DNA from: Rhodovarius crocodyli
Lineage (GTDB): Bacteria; Pseudomonadota; Alphaproteobacteria; Acetobacterales; Acetobacteraceae
Assembly: GCF_004005855.1 (NCBI RefSeq)
Contig: NZ_SACL01000004.1
Location: forward strand, 62,001 to 126,000
Direction of reading: 5' to 3'
DNA: 64,000 nucleotides
Notes under the pieces: generated by a model
What the model saw: the letters and a program-made list of their open reading frames with translations, nothing else
What the model was told of the DNA's origin: nothing
Databases searched by the model: none
Part shown: piece by piece, positions 8,306 to 16,380 of the stretch
Layout of the letters: each line of letters opens with the position of its first letter
Position numbering within the stretch: the first letter of the stretch is position 1
Position numbers and translations under genes: made by a program

Positions 8306-9007
8306 ATGCGAGCCCTTTCCATGGACGGCACCAGCCTAGCCCCGATCCCATCGCGCCCCTCTGCCTCCGAGGCGGCCTATGTGGCGCTGCGCCGGGCGAT
8401 CGTTTCGCTGGAGCTGCCGCCGGGCGCGCGTCTGTCGCGGCAGGAACTGGCCGCATCGCTGGGCGTGAGCCAGACCCCGGTGCGCGAGGCGCTGATCCGG
8501 CTGGGCGAGGAGGGTCTTGTCGAGGTCGTTCCGCAATCGGCCACGCGCGTGGCCCGCATCGACCTGCACCAGTGCCGGGAGGTCGCCTTTCTGCGCCTGG
8601 CGGTGGAATGCGAGGTGGTGCGGCGGCTGGCGGAGGCAGGAGATGCCGATCTGGTCGGCCGCCTGCGCGCCGATCACGCGCACATGCGTGAACAGCTGGC
8701 CGCGGGCGATATGGCGGGTTTCAGTATCGGGGACGCGGCCTTCCACGCCTGCCTGCACGAGGCGGCCGGCGTCGGTGGGCTGCGCGCCCTGGTGGTCAGC
8801 CGCTCCGGCCATCTGGACCGGCTGCGGGGGCTGCATCTTCCGCAGCCTGGAAAGCCTCAGGCTATCCTGGCCCAGCATGCCGCGGTGATCGATGCGCTGG
8901 CCGAGGGGGAGAGCCTGGCGGCCGAAGCCGCCATGCGCGCCCATCTGTCCGGCAGCCTGGCGGAAGCGCCCCGTCTCAGAGTAGAATTTCCCAATTATTT
9001 CAGCTGA
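8306..9007 (+). CDS. GntR family transcriptional regulator, FCD subfamily
   Basis: 233 residues. A winged helix-turn-helix at about residues 20-85 (LPPGARLSRQELAASLGVSQTPVREAL) is followed by an all-helical FCD ligand domain with the metal or ligand residues spread over about residues 95-220 (D..FH..L pattern around DAAFHACLHEAAG). It is divergent from the Bug/dehydratase/aldolase operon with a 66-base spacer, so it probably regulates that operon in response to its acid substrate or an intermediate. A second in-frame ATG at 8321 is an equally possible start; neither has a strong ribosome binding site. Confidence 0.88.
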   Translation: MRALSMDGTSLAPIPSRPSASEAAYVALRRAIVSLELPPGARLSRQELAASLGVSQTPVREALIRLGEEGLVEVVPQSATRVARIDLHQCREVAFLRLAVECEVVRRLAEAGDADLVGRLRADHAHMREQLAAGDMAGFSIGDAAFHACLHEAAGVGGLRALVVSRSGHLDRLRGLHLPQPGKPQAILAQHAAVIDALAEGESLAAEAAMRAHLSGSLAEAPRLRVEFPNYFS

Positions 9008-9026
9008 TTGAAGATATAATCTCAGA

Positions 9027-9896
9027 TTACGCTTTAAGTTTTTCCTGATACATGCTGTCGATGAAGCGCATGGAGGGCGGCTCGGATGTCGTGCGGCGCT
9101 TGCGCCTGATGGTGCTGGCAGGGCTCGGCGGCTGGGGGCGGGAATGTTCAGATCTGACTTCAGCAGGATCTGGTAACTGCATGAAATTGGCTGCTGCGCT
9201 GGTCCGCGCGACGAGCGCCTGCATGGCCGGGTTCTGATGGCCGTCCTCATCCATCAGCGCCTCCATCGGGCAGAAGAACTCATGCGCCGCGGGCATCTGG
9301 CTTTCGCAGAAGCCCTGGTAGTGCTCGTCCCGCAGCCCGTAGAGAACCCGCACGTCGCGTACCGTCAGCACGACCGCCGCCGTAGGCTCGGCCTGGAACA
9401 TGCCGATCAGCCGCCAGCGAGGGAGGTGTGTCTCCGGCAGCGCCGGCGCCAGCAGCCAGGGCAGCGGGCAATACACCTGCATGCTGCCGATCGAGGGGGC
9501 GAAACGGCTGCGCTTGTCCAGCAGGTTGGAGAGTGAGGAGCACGCCTCCACGCACAGGATGTCCGCATAGGGATCGTCCGGATCGGTGGAGAAGTGCAGC
9601 CACAAGCCGTCGGGCAGCGTGCGCAGATGACGGCTGCCGGGAAGCTTCAGAAAGGGCTGCATGCCTTCGGTCCAGTTGTCCGGCCGGGCACGCAGCCAGG
9701 TGCCCGGCTGCTTGATGGTGCGCGGCATGCCGGGCGGGCGCTGCGGCCAGGCCGAAAGCGAGTGCCGGACCCGCGCATCCATAGATGGGGCGTTCGAGGG
9801 GGGTGCAAGATCGCGCATACGACTACGGGGGCCTGTCATACAACCTATGCGCGAGATCATCATGTTGATGCCTCGCTGGGAAGTGAAGGCTTGCAC
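9027..9896 (-). CDS. Orphan hypothetical protein
   Basis: 289 residues; I do not recognise the family. The central part (about residues 75-225) looks globular, with an acidic STDPDDPYADILCVEACSS stretch and aromatic-rich segments. The C-terminal 50 residues are Ser/Pro/Arg-rich and probably disordered. There is no signal peptide or membrane segment. In-frame ATG codons at about 9863, 9860 and further in are alternative starts. Its upstream region is unusually AT-rich and holds a dyad (9916-9986). It sits alone between gntR and gltA, so lateral acquisition is plausible. Confidence 0.55.
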   Translation of the reverse strand: MQAFTSQRGINMMISRIGCMTGPRSRMRDLAPPSNAPSMDARVRHSLSAWPQRPPGMPRTIKQPGTWLRARPDNWTEGMQPFLKLPGSRHLRTLPDGLWLHFSTDPDDPYADILCVEACSSLSNLLDKRSRFAPSIGSMQVYCPLPWLLAPALPETHLPRWRLIGMFQAEPTAAVVLTVRDVRVLYGLRDEHYQGFCESQMPAAHEFFCPMEALMDEDGHQNPAMQALVARTSAAANFMQLPDPAEVRSEHSRPQPPSPASTIRRKRRTTSEPPSMRFIDSMYQEKLKA

Positions 9897-9915
9897 GGTT
9901 TGTTAAGAAACACCC

Positions 9916-9986
9916 TTAAAAGTTGCATTCTTTCAGATAGTACACCAAAAAGCCCTACTTTTAGATTCCTGGGAATGCAACCTTAA
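9916..9986. repeat. Spaced inverted repeat in AT-rich intergenic DNA
   Basis: Arms TTAAAAGTTGCATTC (9916-9930) and GAATGCAACCTTAA (9973-9986) are near-perfect reverse complements around a 42-base AT-rich spacer. They lie just upstream of the orphan gene that ends at 9027 and beyond the gltA terminator. It could be a regulatory dyad or the footprint of a small element. Nothing else is seen in the 9897-10045 spacer. Confidence 0.5.
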
Positions 9987-10045
9987 GGAGAAACTTCAAG
10001 CGAAAATTAAGGATTGCCCCTTGTTTGTTCTGGTTCTGCGGACAC

Positions 10046-10077
10046 AAAAAACGGCGCGACCGTCAGGCCGCGCCGTT
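10046..10077 (-). terminator. Rho-independent terminator of gltA
   Basis: On the minus strand a 9-bp GC-rich stem (AACGGCGCG with CGCGCCGTT, 10-base loop) is followed by six T residues, 23 bases past the gltA stop codon. This is a textbook intrinsic terminator. Confidence 0.85.
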
Positions 10078-10099
10078 GATGTCACCTTTGGCCTCACGT

Positions 10100-11407
10100 T
10101 CAGCCGCGAGAGGCGATGTCCTTGTACTGCAGATCCACCGCGCCGGTGTAGATCTGGCGGGGGCGGCCGATGCGCTGCGCGGGGTCCTCGATCAGTTCCT
10201 TCCACTGGCTGATCCAGCCGATGGTGCGCGCCACCGCGAAGATCACGGTGAACATGCTGGTCGGGATGCCCATCGCCTTCTGGATGATGCCCGAATAGAA
10301 GTCCACGTTCGGGTACAGCTTGCGCGAGACGAAGTATTCGTCCTCCAGCGCGATCTTCTCCAGCTCCATCGCCAGTTCGAGCAGCGGCTCGTTGGTCACG
10401 CCGAGCTCCGCCAGCACCTTGTGGCAGGTCTCCTTCATGATCTTCGCGCGCGGGTCGAAGTTCTTGTACACGCGATGGCCGAAGCCCATCAGCTTGGTGT
10501 GGGAGTTCTTGTCCTTCACCTCGGAGATGAACTGCGGAATGTTCGACTTGTCGCCGATCTCCGCCAGCATCTTCAGCACCGCCTCATTGGCGCCGCCATG
10601 GCTGGGGCCCCACAGCGCCGCGATGCCCGCCGCCACGCAGGCGAAGGGGTTCGCGCCGGTGGAACCCACCAGGCGGACGGTGGAGGTGGAGGCGTTCTGC
10701 TCGTGATCCGCATGCAGGATCAGGATGAGGTCCATCGCCTTCTCAAGCGTCGGGCTCACCTTGTATTCCTCGGCCGGGACCGAGTTCAGCATGTGCAGGA
10801 AGTTGGCCGCGTAGGACAGGTCGTTGCGCGGGTACACGAAGGGCTGGCCCTGCGAGTACTTGTAGGCCATCGCCGCGATCGTCGGCACCTTGGCCACCAG
10901 GCGGAAGGCCGCGATCTCGCGCTGCTTCGCGTCGTTGATGTCCAGGTTGTCGTGATAGAAGGCGGCCAGCGCGCCCACGACGCCGCACATGATCGCCATC
11001 GGGTGGGCGTCACGGCGGAAGCCGTTGAAGAAGTTGCGGATCTGCTCGTGCACCATCGTGTGGCGCGTCACGCCGTCACGGAACTTGGCCAGCTGCTCGG
11101 TCGTCGGCAGCTCACCGTACATCAGCAGGTAGCAGACCTCGACGAAGTCGCTGTTCTCGGCCAGCTGCTCGATCGGATAGCCGCGATACTGCAGAACGCC
11201 CGCATCGCCGTCGATGTAGGTGATCTGGCTCTCGCAGCTGGCGGTCTCGCCATAGCCGGGGTCAAAGGTGAAGACGCCGATGTCGTTGTAGATCTTGCGG
11301 ATGTCGGCGACCGGCGTGCCGGCGGAGCCCTCGTACAGCGGCAGGCTTGCCGTCTTGTTCGAACCGTCCAGCGTGACGGTCAAGCTCCCGGTTTTCTTCA
11401 TGCTCAT
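10100..11407 (-). CDS. gltA: Citrate synthase
   Basis: 435 residues, normal length for the type II (hexameric, NADH-sensitive family) bacterial enzyme. Active-site signatures are present: [31 protein letters not shown] and [15 protein letters not shown], with the catalytic His and Asp in the last part ([11 protein letters not shown]). It condenses acetyl-CoA with oxaloacetate at entry to the TCA cycle in the cytoplasm. It is a single-gene unit: a hairpin in its 5' leader (11431-11448) and a strong terminator downstream (10046-10077). ATG 11407 was chosen; ATG 11401 is two codons inside. Confidence 0.97.
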   Translation of the reverse strand: MSMKKTGSLTVTLDGSNKTASLPLYEGSAGTPVADIRKIYNDIGVFTFDPGYGETASCESQITYIDGDAGVLQYRGYPIEQLAENSDFVEVCYLLMYGELPTTEQLAKFRDGVTRHTMVHEQIRNFFNGFRRDAHPMAIMCGVVGALAAFYHDNLDINDAKQREIAAFRLVAKVPTIAAMAYKYSQGQPFVYPRNDLSYAANFLHMLNSVPAEEYKVSPTLEKAMDLILILHADHEQNASTSTVRLVGSTGANPFACVAAGIAALWGPSHGGANEAVLKMLAEIGDKSNIPQFISEVKDKNSHTKLMGFGHRVYKNFDPRAKIMKETCHKVLAELGVTNEPLLELAMELEKIALEDEYFVSRKLYPNVDFYSGIIQKAMGIPTSMFTVIFAVARTIGWISQWKELIEDPAQRIGRPRQIYTGAVDLQYKDIASRG

Positions 11408-11430
11408 GCAGCCTGGTCCTATTTCCCTTC

Positions 11431-11448
11431 GTGCCGGGAGTCCGGCAC
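11431..11448 (-). promoter_or_regulatory. Hairpin in the gltA 5' leader
   Basis: GTGCCGG and CCGGCAC form a 7-bp stem with a 4-base loop, 24 bases upstream of the gltA start. It has no U-tract, so it is not an intrinsic terminator; a role in mRNA stability or protein binding is possible. No known riboswitch is recognised. Confidence 0.35.
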
Positions 11449-11542
11449 GACACCATGTTGCGACGCACCTTAGACCTTGGCGCGACCTTGTCCATCACCC
11501 CCCAGAAAAGGCCATCTTTCCGCCTTCGGGTGGGCAATATCG

Positions 11543-12067
11543 TCAGCGGGGCGGTTCGGCCCACATGCCCCGATGGGCCTGGCGGGCCGATGCCTCCAGC
11601 TGGCCCAGCGCCGGCACCGCCGAGGTGTCCGCGCTGCCCCAGCCGGCCGCGACCAGCGACGCATTGAGTTCCACGCCCTCGGCCCGGCACACGCCCAGGC
11701 CGCGTCCGAAGTTGTCGCGCCCATGGATGCGGCATTCGAGAGCACGGTCGCGCGTCAGCCGTGCCAGCTCGGCGGTGGCTGCCGCGCCGCAATCGGAAAC
11801 GCGCCCGCAGGGCGTGCCGCGCGGCGGTGTGTTCACCCCGTAGAGACGCAGTACCCGGTCGCCCAGGCGCAGGGTTTCGCCGTCCACGACGGCGACTTCG
11901 GCGGGCAGGGCGCGCCAATCCTGGGTGCGTGGGGCCGAGCCGAAAAGGTCGCTCGGGCGCAGGGCCGCAGTCAGCACCGCGAGGGTGGCTGCGGTGGCGA
12001 GAAGCGCAAAAGCCCCGCCCATACGGCGCGGGGTTTTGGCGGGCTTGAAGATGCGGCGACGACGCAT
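11543..12067 (-). CDS. Staphylococcal-nuclease-fold protein with altered catalytic residues
   Basis: 174 residues. A basic N terminus and one hydrophobic segment (about residues 15-35) suggest a membrane anchor or uncleaved signal, followed by an SNase/OB-fold domain. Expected motifs are present in altered form: DGDT is DGET, and the DxPE motif that carries a Ca2+ ligand and the general-base Glu is NTPP, while the Arg of RLYG and of DNFGRG are kept. Four cysteines (CGRVSDC, LECR, VCRAEG) suggest periplasmic disulfides. It may be a non-catalytic nucleic-acid-binding relative. ATG 12067 gives the best N terminus; an in-frame TTG lies at 12103. Confidence 0.7.
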   Translation of the reverse strand: MRRRRIFKPAKTPRRMGGAFALLATAATLAVLTAALRPSDLFGSAPRTQDWRALPAEVAVVDGETLRLGDRVLRLYGVNTPPRGTPCGRVSDCGAAATAELARLTRDRALECRIHGRDNFGRGLGVCRAEGVELNASLVAAGWGSADTSAVPALGQLEASARQAHRGMWAEPPR

Positions 12068-12182
12068 AGGCAGGGGGTAACCCAGCCCTGGCTCGCCTGG
12101 CAACCCGCTTGTTTCAACATATTTCGGATGCGTGAGCTATCAGCCGTTTAGGTGAGAAAGCTCAGATTCAATCACAAGAAAG

Positions 12183-13382
12183 TCAGCCAGGCTCCGGCCA
12201 GAACCGTTTCGTCTTCCGCCAGCGGGCCCAGGTCTCCAGCGCCAGGTCGCGGCTGCCGGCGCCACGCGCCAGGGCGAAGCCCTCGGCGGCGCCGCCCGCC
12301 CAGCCGCGCGCGCCCAGGCTGCGTACCAGCCCGGCCGCCACGGAGGCATCATTGGCCAGGCCCAGCGCATCCTGCAGGCGCGACAGCCGGCGGATATAGC
12401 GTTTCGCCGCCTGGCCGGACCACAGCGGTGCCAGCAGCTCCGCCGCATAGCGCAGGCGCTTGGCCAGCAGGCGCAGGGCGTGCAACTCGTCGGGCGGCAG
12501 GGCCTCGATGTCCTTGCCGGCGCGGCGCAGGCGCTTGTGCCGGCGCGTCAGCACCTCGATGGCGAAGGCATGCAGGTCATCGGCGCGCGGCAGGGCCTCC
12601 AGCGCGTCGATCAGCGCGACGCCCTGCCAGATCAGCGCCCGGAAGCCGGGCCCGGCCAGATGCGGCATCAGCGCGGCATAGGCCTCGCGCCGCGTCGTCT
12701 CGGCCCGGCGCAGCAGGGGGCGCAGGCGCTTCTCGCCCGGCATGGCCTCGGCCAGCTGCGCGCCGATGCCGCCCGTGAACACGTCCCAATCCCGTGCGGG
12801 GCCGAGGGCCGCGGCCAACTCCTTCAGCCCCTGCTCGAAGCGTTCCGGCAGGCCGGGGTCGGGCAGGCCGCCGCGCATCAGGCGGATGATGCTGCGCATG
12901 CGCCGGGTGGCGACGCGGGTCTGGTGCACGCCATGGGCCGGGGCATCGGGGCGGCAGCTGGGGGCATGGTGCAGCAGCAGCGACAGCCCCCCGCGCAGCG
13001 CCGCCGCCAGCGCATGGGGCAGCGAGGTTTCCTCGGCGATCGAGGGCGCGTCCGGCAGGGCGAAGCCCGCCAGCACATCGGCTTCCTGCTCCAGGCTCCA
13101 GAAGGCGGGCAGGGCGGGGATGGTCTCGGCCAGGCGTGCGCCCAGCTCGGTCGCGCCCTCTCCCTCCAGCCGCACCCGCAGCAGCGGAACCGCGCGGCCC
13201 TCGGCGGGAACCCGGCCTTCCAGATAGGTCAGCTGCAGCCCGCCGCGTGAGACCTGCGCGCTGCGTCCGTTGAAGCTGACAAGCTCCAGCGGGTGCCAGG
13301 CGGGGCGCGCGGGCGTGAAGCCCGTCAGCGCCGGGTGACGTCGCAGCCGCGCCAGATAACCGGGCGGCAGGGAGATTTCCAT
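12183..13382 (-). CDS. CHAD domain protein
   Basis: 399 residues. The C-terminal two-thirds is a CHAD domain with the conserved basic helix VHQTRVATRRMRSIIR near residue 180, a second LHALRLLAKRLRYAAEL near residue 305 and RLSRLQDALGLANDASVA near residue 335. CHAD domains bind polyphosphate through these His/Arg/Lys residues. The first 100 residues have a weak resemblance to a decayed CYTH domain (triphosphate-tunnel fold), but the ExExK motif is not visible. Its neighbour SixA is 4 bases upstream on the same strand, so they form one unit with a polyphosphate or phosphate theme. Confidence 0.8.
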   Translation of the reverse strand: MEISLPPGYLARLRRHPALTGFTPARPAWHPLELVSFNGRSAQVSRGGLQLTYLEGRVPAEGRAVPLLRVRLEGEGATELGARLAETIPALPAFWSLEQEADVLAGFALPDAPSIAEETSLPHALAAALRGGLSLLLHHAPSCRPDAPAHGVHQTRVATRRMRSIIRLMRGGLPDPGLPERFEQGLKELAAALGPARDWDVFTGGIGAQLAEAMPGEKRLRPLLRRAETTRREAYAALMPHLAGPGFRALIWQGVALIDALEALPRADDLHAFAIEVLTRRHKRLRRAGKDIEALPPDELHALRLLAKRLRYAAELLAPLWSGQAAKRYIRRLSRLQDALGLANDASVAAGLVRSLGARGWAGGAAEGFALARGAGSRDLALETWARWRKTKRFWPEPG

Positions 13383-13386
13383 GGAT

Positions 13387-13941
13387 CTAGCCTTCGTGTT
13401 CCCCGCCATTGGCCATCGCCGTGGCCTCCGGCAGGTCGCGCGGCACCACATAGCGGACCAGCCGGGCACCCGCGGGTGCCAGCTGGTGCCAGGGGGCCGC
13501 GATACCGAATTCCGCGAGCCCGCCCGTGGGGTAGGCATCGCGCAGGCGCTTCAGCGCCTGGGTTTCGGGGTGGTCCGGGGGAAGAAGTTCCAGCGCGAGC
13601 TCATGCAGGCCGGGGTTGTGCCCGATCATCAGCACGGAGCGCACGGTATCCGGCACTTCGTTCAGGGTTTCCAGCATGCCGCGCCAGGGGGCGAGGTAGA
13701 GCCCGTCCAGCACGGTCACCATGGGGCTGCCCTCAAAGGGGCGAAGTGCCTCCATGGTCTGCAACGTGCGCCTGGCGGAGCTGACGAGCACCACATCGGG
13801 TGTCAGGCCCAGCCGCTGCATCTCCGCCGCCATCGCCTGCGCCGCCCTGCGCCCGCGCGCGTTCAGCGGCCGGGCATGGTCGGGCAGGGCGGGGTCGTCC
13901 CATGACGACTTGGCATGGCGGAGCAGAAGAAGTTGGCGCAT
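13387..13941 (-). CDS. sixA: SixA-type phosphohistidine phosphatase
   Basis: 184 residues of the histidine phosphatase superfamily. The phosphate-pocket motif LLLRHAKSSW puts the nucleophile at His9 and Arg8; a second RHG-superfamily His occurs in IGHNPGLHELA near residue 105. SixA removes phosphate from histidine phosphotransfer domains or PTS proteins. ATG 13941 was chosen because GGAAG sits 5 bases upstream; ATG codons at 13953 and 13956 are also in frame. It is followed directly by the CHAD gene. Confidence 0.85.
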   Translation of the reverse strand: MRQLLLLRHAKSSWDDPALPDHARPLNARGRRAAQAMAAEMQRLGLTPDVVLVSSARRTLQTMEALRPFEGSPMVTVLDGLYLAPWRGMLETLNEVPDTVRSVLMIGHNPGLHELALELLPPDHPETQALKRLRDAYPTGGLAEFGIAAPWHQLAPAGARLVRYVVPRDLPEATAMANGGEHEG

Positions 13942-14094
13942 GTCTGCTTCCATCATGGCACGGCCCGTGGGCGCTTGCCATGGCGCAGGCAGTTCCCAAC
14001 ATGCCCGGCATATGACTTTTGGGGGAAGATTGGTGCCGTCTCCGCGACGCCAGTGCATTGAACGGAAAGGGGCCGGCCACTGCCGGAGCCGATG

Positions 14095-14709
14095 ATGAAA
14101 CTGACCCGACGCCTGCTGCCCGGCCTCGCCCTGGCCCTGCCCGCCGCTGCCCGGGCCCAGGCCGCGCAGCCGGCCGATTACCGCTGGAAGGTGATGCGCA
14201 ACGGCACCGAGATCGGCAGCCACAACGTCACCTTCTCCCGCCGGGGAGAGGATCTGGTGGCCTATTCCGATGTCACGGTCATCCCGCGCGTGCTGGGCGT
14301 GGTGGTCTATCGATTCGAGCATCGCTACACCGAGGTCACGCGCGCCGGGCGCTTCGTGTCGGTCGAGAGCCGGCAGAACCGCAACGGCCGCATCACCGAT
14401 GTGCGCGGCGAGAATCGCGGCGACCACGTGACGCTGCAGGGCCCCGAGGGCACGCTGCGCCTGCCGGCCGATGCCGCGCCTCTCTCGTGGTGGGAACCCC
14501 AGCGCTACAACCGGGTGCCGCTGTTCGGCAGCACCACGGGCAAGCTGATGGACATCACGCTGCGCCAGGAAAGCCGGCCGGGCGGCATCACCCGCTGGAC
14601 CACGGCCGGCGAGGTGGAGGCGGTGCTGGACTATGACGCCTCGGGCCGCTGGGTGGGCTACAGCGTGAAGGGGGATGACGGCAGCACCGTCCTCTACGCG
14701 CCTGGCTGA
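14095..14709 (+). CDS. Exported protein, DUF6134-like
   Basis: 204 residues with a clear signal peptide (MKLTRRLLPGLALALPAAARA, cleavage after AQA). The mature part is beta-rich: it begins YRWKVMRNGTEIGSHNVTFSRRGED and continues with repeated short strands. It matches my memory of DUF6134 proteins (periplasmic, function unknown), though I could not check. An ATG one codon upstream (14092) is also possible. Its TGA overlaps the photolyase ATG by one base, so the two genes are coupled, which is unusual for an exported protein and a DNA repair enzyme. Confidence 0.7.
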   Translation: MKLTRRLLPGLALALPAAARAQAAQPADYRWKVMRNGTEIGSHNVTFSRRGEDLVAYSDVTVIPRVLGVVVYRFEHRYTEVTRAGRFVSVESRQNRNGRITDVRGENRGDHVTLQGPEGTLRLPADAAPLSWWEPQRYNRVPLFGSTTGKLMDITLRQESRPGGITRWTTAGEVEAVLDYDASGRWVGYSVKGDDGSTVLYAPG

Positions 14710-16226
14710 TGCGCCTGCGCCTCGTCCTCGGTGACCAGCTGAGCCGGACCATTCCCGCGCTGGAGGACATGGACCGCGCGCAGGATGTGGTGCTGATGGC
14801 CGAGGTCGCGGAAGAATGCGCCTATGTGCCGCATCACCCGCAGAAGATCGCGCTGGTGCTGTCGGCCATGCGCCATTTCGCCCGGGCGCTGGAGGCGCGG
14901 CATGTCCGGGTCCGCTACATCCGTCTGGATGACCCGTCCAACTCGGGCAGCCTGGCCGGTGAGGTCGCGCGCGCCGTGGCCGAGCTGCGGCCCGCGGCCG
15001 TGATCGCGACCGAGCCCGGCGAATGGCGGCTGCTGCAGGCGATGAAGGGTTGGGAGAAGGCGCTGGGCCTGCCGGTCGAGATCCGCGCCGATACCCGTTT
15101 CCTGTGCCCGCGGCCCTGGTTCCGTCACTGGGCCGAGGGGCGGCGGCAGTTGCGGATGGAGTTCTTCTACCGGGAGATGCGCCGGCGCAGCGGCTATCTG
15201 ATGGAGGGCGAGGAGCCTGCCGGCGGCCGCTGGAACTTCGATGCCGAGAACCGCAAGCCCCTCGCCGCCGATCTGAAGCCCCCGGCCGCCCCGCGCTTCG
15301 CGCCGGACGCCATCACGCGTGAGGTGATGGCGCTGGTCGCGGAGCGGTATGGCGGCAATTTCGGCTCACTGGAGGGCTTCAACTGGCCCGTCACCGCCCG
15401 CGACGCACAGAAGGCGCTGGACCATTTCATCACCGACCGCCTGCCGCATTTCGGAGACGCGCAGGATGCGATGGCCGAGGGTGAGCCCACCCTGTTTCAC
15501 GCGCTGCTTTCGACCAGCCTGAACCTGGGGCTGCTGCTGCCCGGCCCGGTGTGCGAGGCCGCGGAGGCTGCCTGGAAGCGCGGCCGCGCGCCGCTGAACG
15601 CCGTGGAGGGCTTCATCCGCCAGATCCTCGGCTGGCGGGAGTATGTGCGCGGCCTCTACTGGCTGAAGATGCCGGAATACCGGGAACTGAACGCGCTGCA
15701 GGCAGAGCGCCCGCTGCCTTGGTTCTACTGGGGCGGCGAGACCAGCATGAACTGCATCCGCCAGGTGGTGGGGCAGACGCGCGACCTGGCCTATGCCCAC
15801 CATATCCAGCGGCTGATGGTCACCGGCAATTTCGCGCTGCTGGCCGGGATCGCGCCCGCTGCCATCAATGAATGGTACATGGCGGTCTACGCCGATGCCT
15901 TCGAATGGGTGGAACTGCCCAACACCCACGGCATGGCGATCTGGGCCGATGGCGGGCTGATGGCCAGCAAGCCCTATGCCGCCAGTGGCGCCTACATCAA
16001 CCGCATGAGCGACTATTGCGCCGGCTGCGAGCATGACGTGAAGGCGCAGACCGGGCAGGGGGCCTGCCCGTTCAACTACCTGTACTGGGATTTCGTGGCG
16101 CGCCATGCAGCCGCGTTCGAGGGCAACCCGCGCATGGCCATGCCGCTGGCGACCATGCGCAGGATGGCGCCGGAAAAACTGGCCGCGATGCGCCGGGAAG
16201 CGACGCGATTTCTGGCGGGGCTCTAG
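14709..16226 (+). CDS. FeS-type cryptochrome/photolyase (FeS-BCP, prokaryotic (6-4) photolyase-like)
   Basis: 505 residues. It begins with the antenna-domain start RLVLGDQLS and lacks the classical photolyase N terminus. Four cysteines at residues 349, 437, 440 and 453 (MNCIRQ, YCAGC, GACPFN) occupy the [4Fe-4S] ligand pattern of the FeS-BCP group, whose studied member is Agrobacterium PhrB, a (6-4) photolyase. The C-terminal helical FAD domain includes WREYVRGLYW and NEWYMAVYADAFEWVELPN. Likely role: light-driven repair of UV photoproducts, possibly also light sensing. Its TAG stop is contained in the CTAG that borders the 16223-16380 element. Confidence 0.9.
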   Translation: MRLRLVLGDQLSRTIPALEDMDRAQDVVLMAEVAEECAYVPHHPQKIALVLSAMRHFARALEARHVRVRYIRLDDPSNSGSLAGEVARAVAELRPAAVIATEPGEWRLLQAMKGWEKALGLPVEIRADTRFLCPRPWFRHWAEGRRQLRMEFFYREMRRRSGYLMEGEEPAGGRWNFDAENRKPLAADLKPPAAPRFAPDAITREVMALVAERYGGNFGSLEGFNWPVTARDAQKALDHFITDRLPHFGDAQDAMAEGEPTLFHALLSTSLNLGLLLPGPVCEAAEAAWKRGRAPLNAVEGFIRQILGWREYVRGLYWLKMPEYRELNALQAERPLPWFYWGGETSMNCIRQVVGQTRDLAYAHHIQRLMVTGNFALLAGIAPAAINEWYMAVYADAFEWVELPNTHGMAIWADGGLMASKPYAASGAYINRMSDYCAGCEHDVKAQTGQGACPFNYLYWDFVARHAAAFEGNPRMAMPLATMRRMAPEKLAAMRREATRFLAGL

Positions 16227-16380
16227 GGCCTGTGGACAGCCGGCTTGCGGGCGCGCTTGGCGGTGCTTTTCCACACCGGCGGCGTCAGAACCCGTGCCAA
16301 TGCCCCGGCATTGGCTGCGGCTTCTTCCATGCCAGCGCGAAAAATCCCGCGCCAACCGCATATCTGTCCGCAGGCCCTAG
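16223..16380. mobile_element. MITE-like element with 17-bp terminal inverted repeats and CTAG ends
   Basis: The 158 bases between the photolyase and bpt stops are bounded by CTAGGGCCTGTGGACAG (16223-16239) and its complement CTGTCCGCAGGCCCTAG (16364-16380), matching at 16 of 17 positions. The centre holds a perfect 9-bp palindrome (GCCAATGCC/GGCATTGGC, 16296-16315), so the whole element can fold into one long hairpin. It has no transposase. CTAG at both ends looks like a target-site duplication, as reported for some IS5-family elements. Each flanking gene takes its TAG stop from one CTAG. It may now also act as a two-way terminator. Confidence 0.65.

Noticed and set aside
16223-16380. Ordinary intrinsic terminator between convergent genes
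   Set aside because: There is no T-tract and the structure is far longer than a terminator, with near-identical 17-bp ends and CTAG borders.
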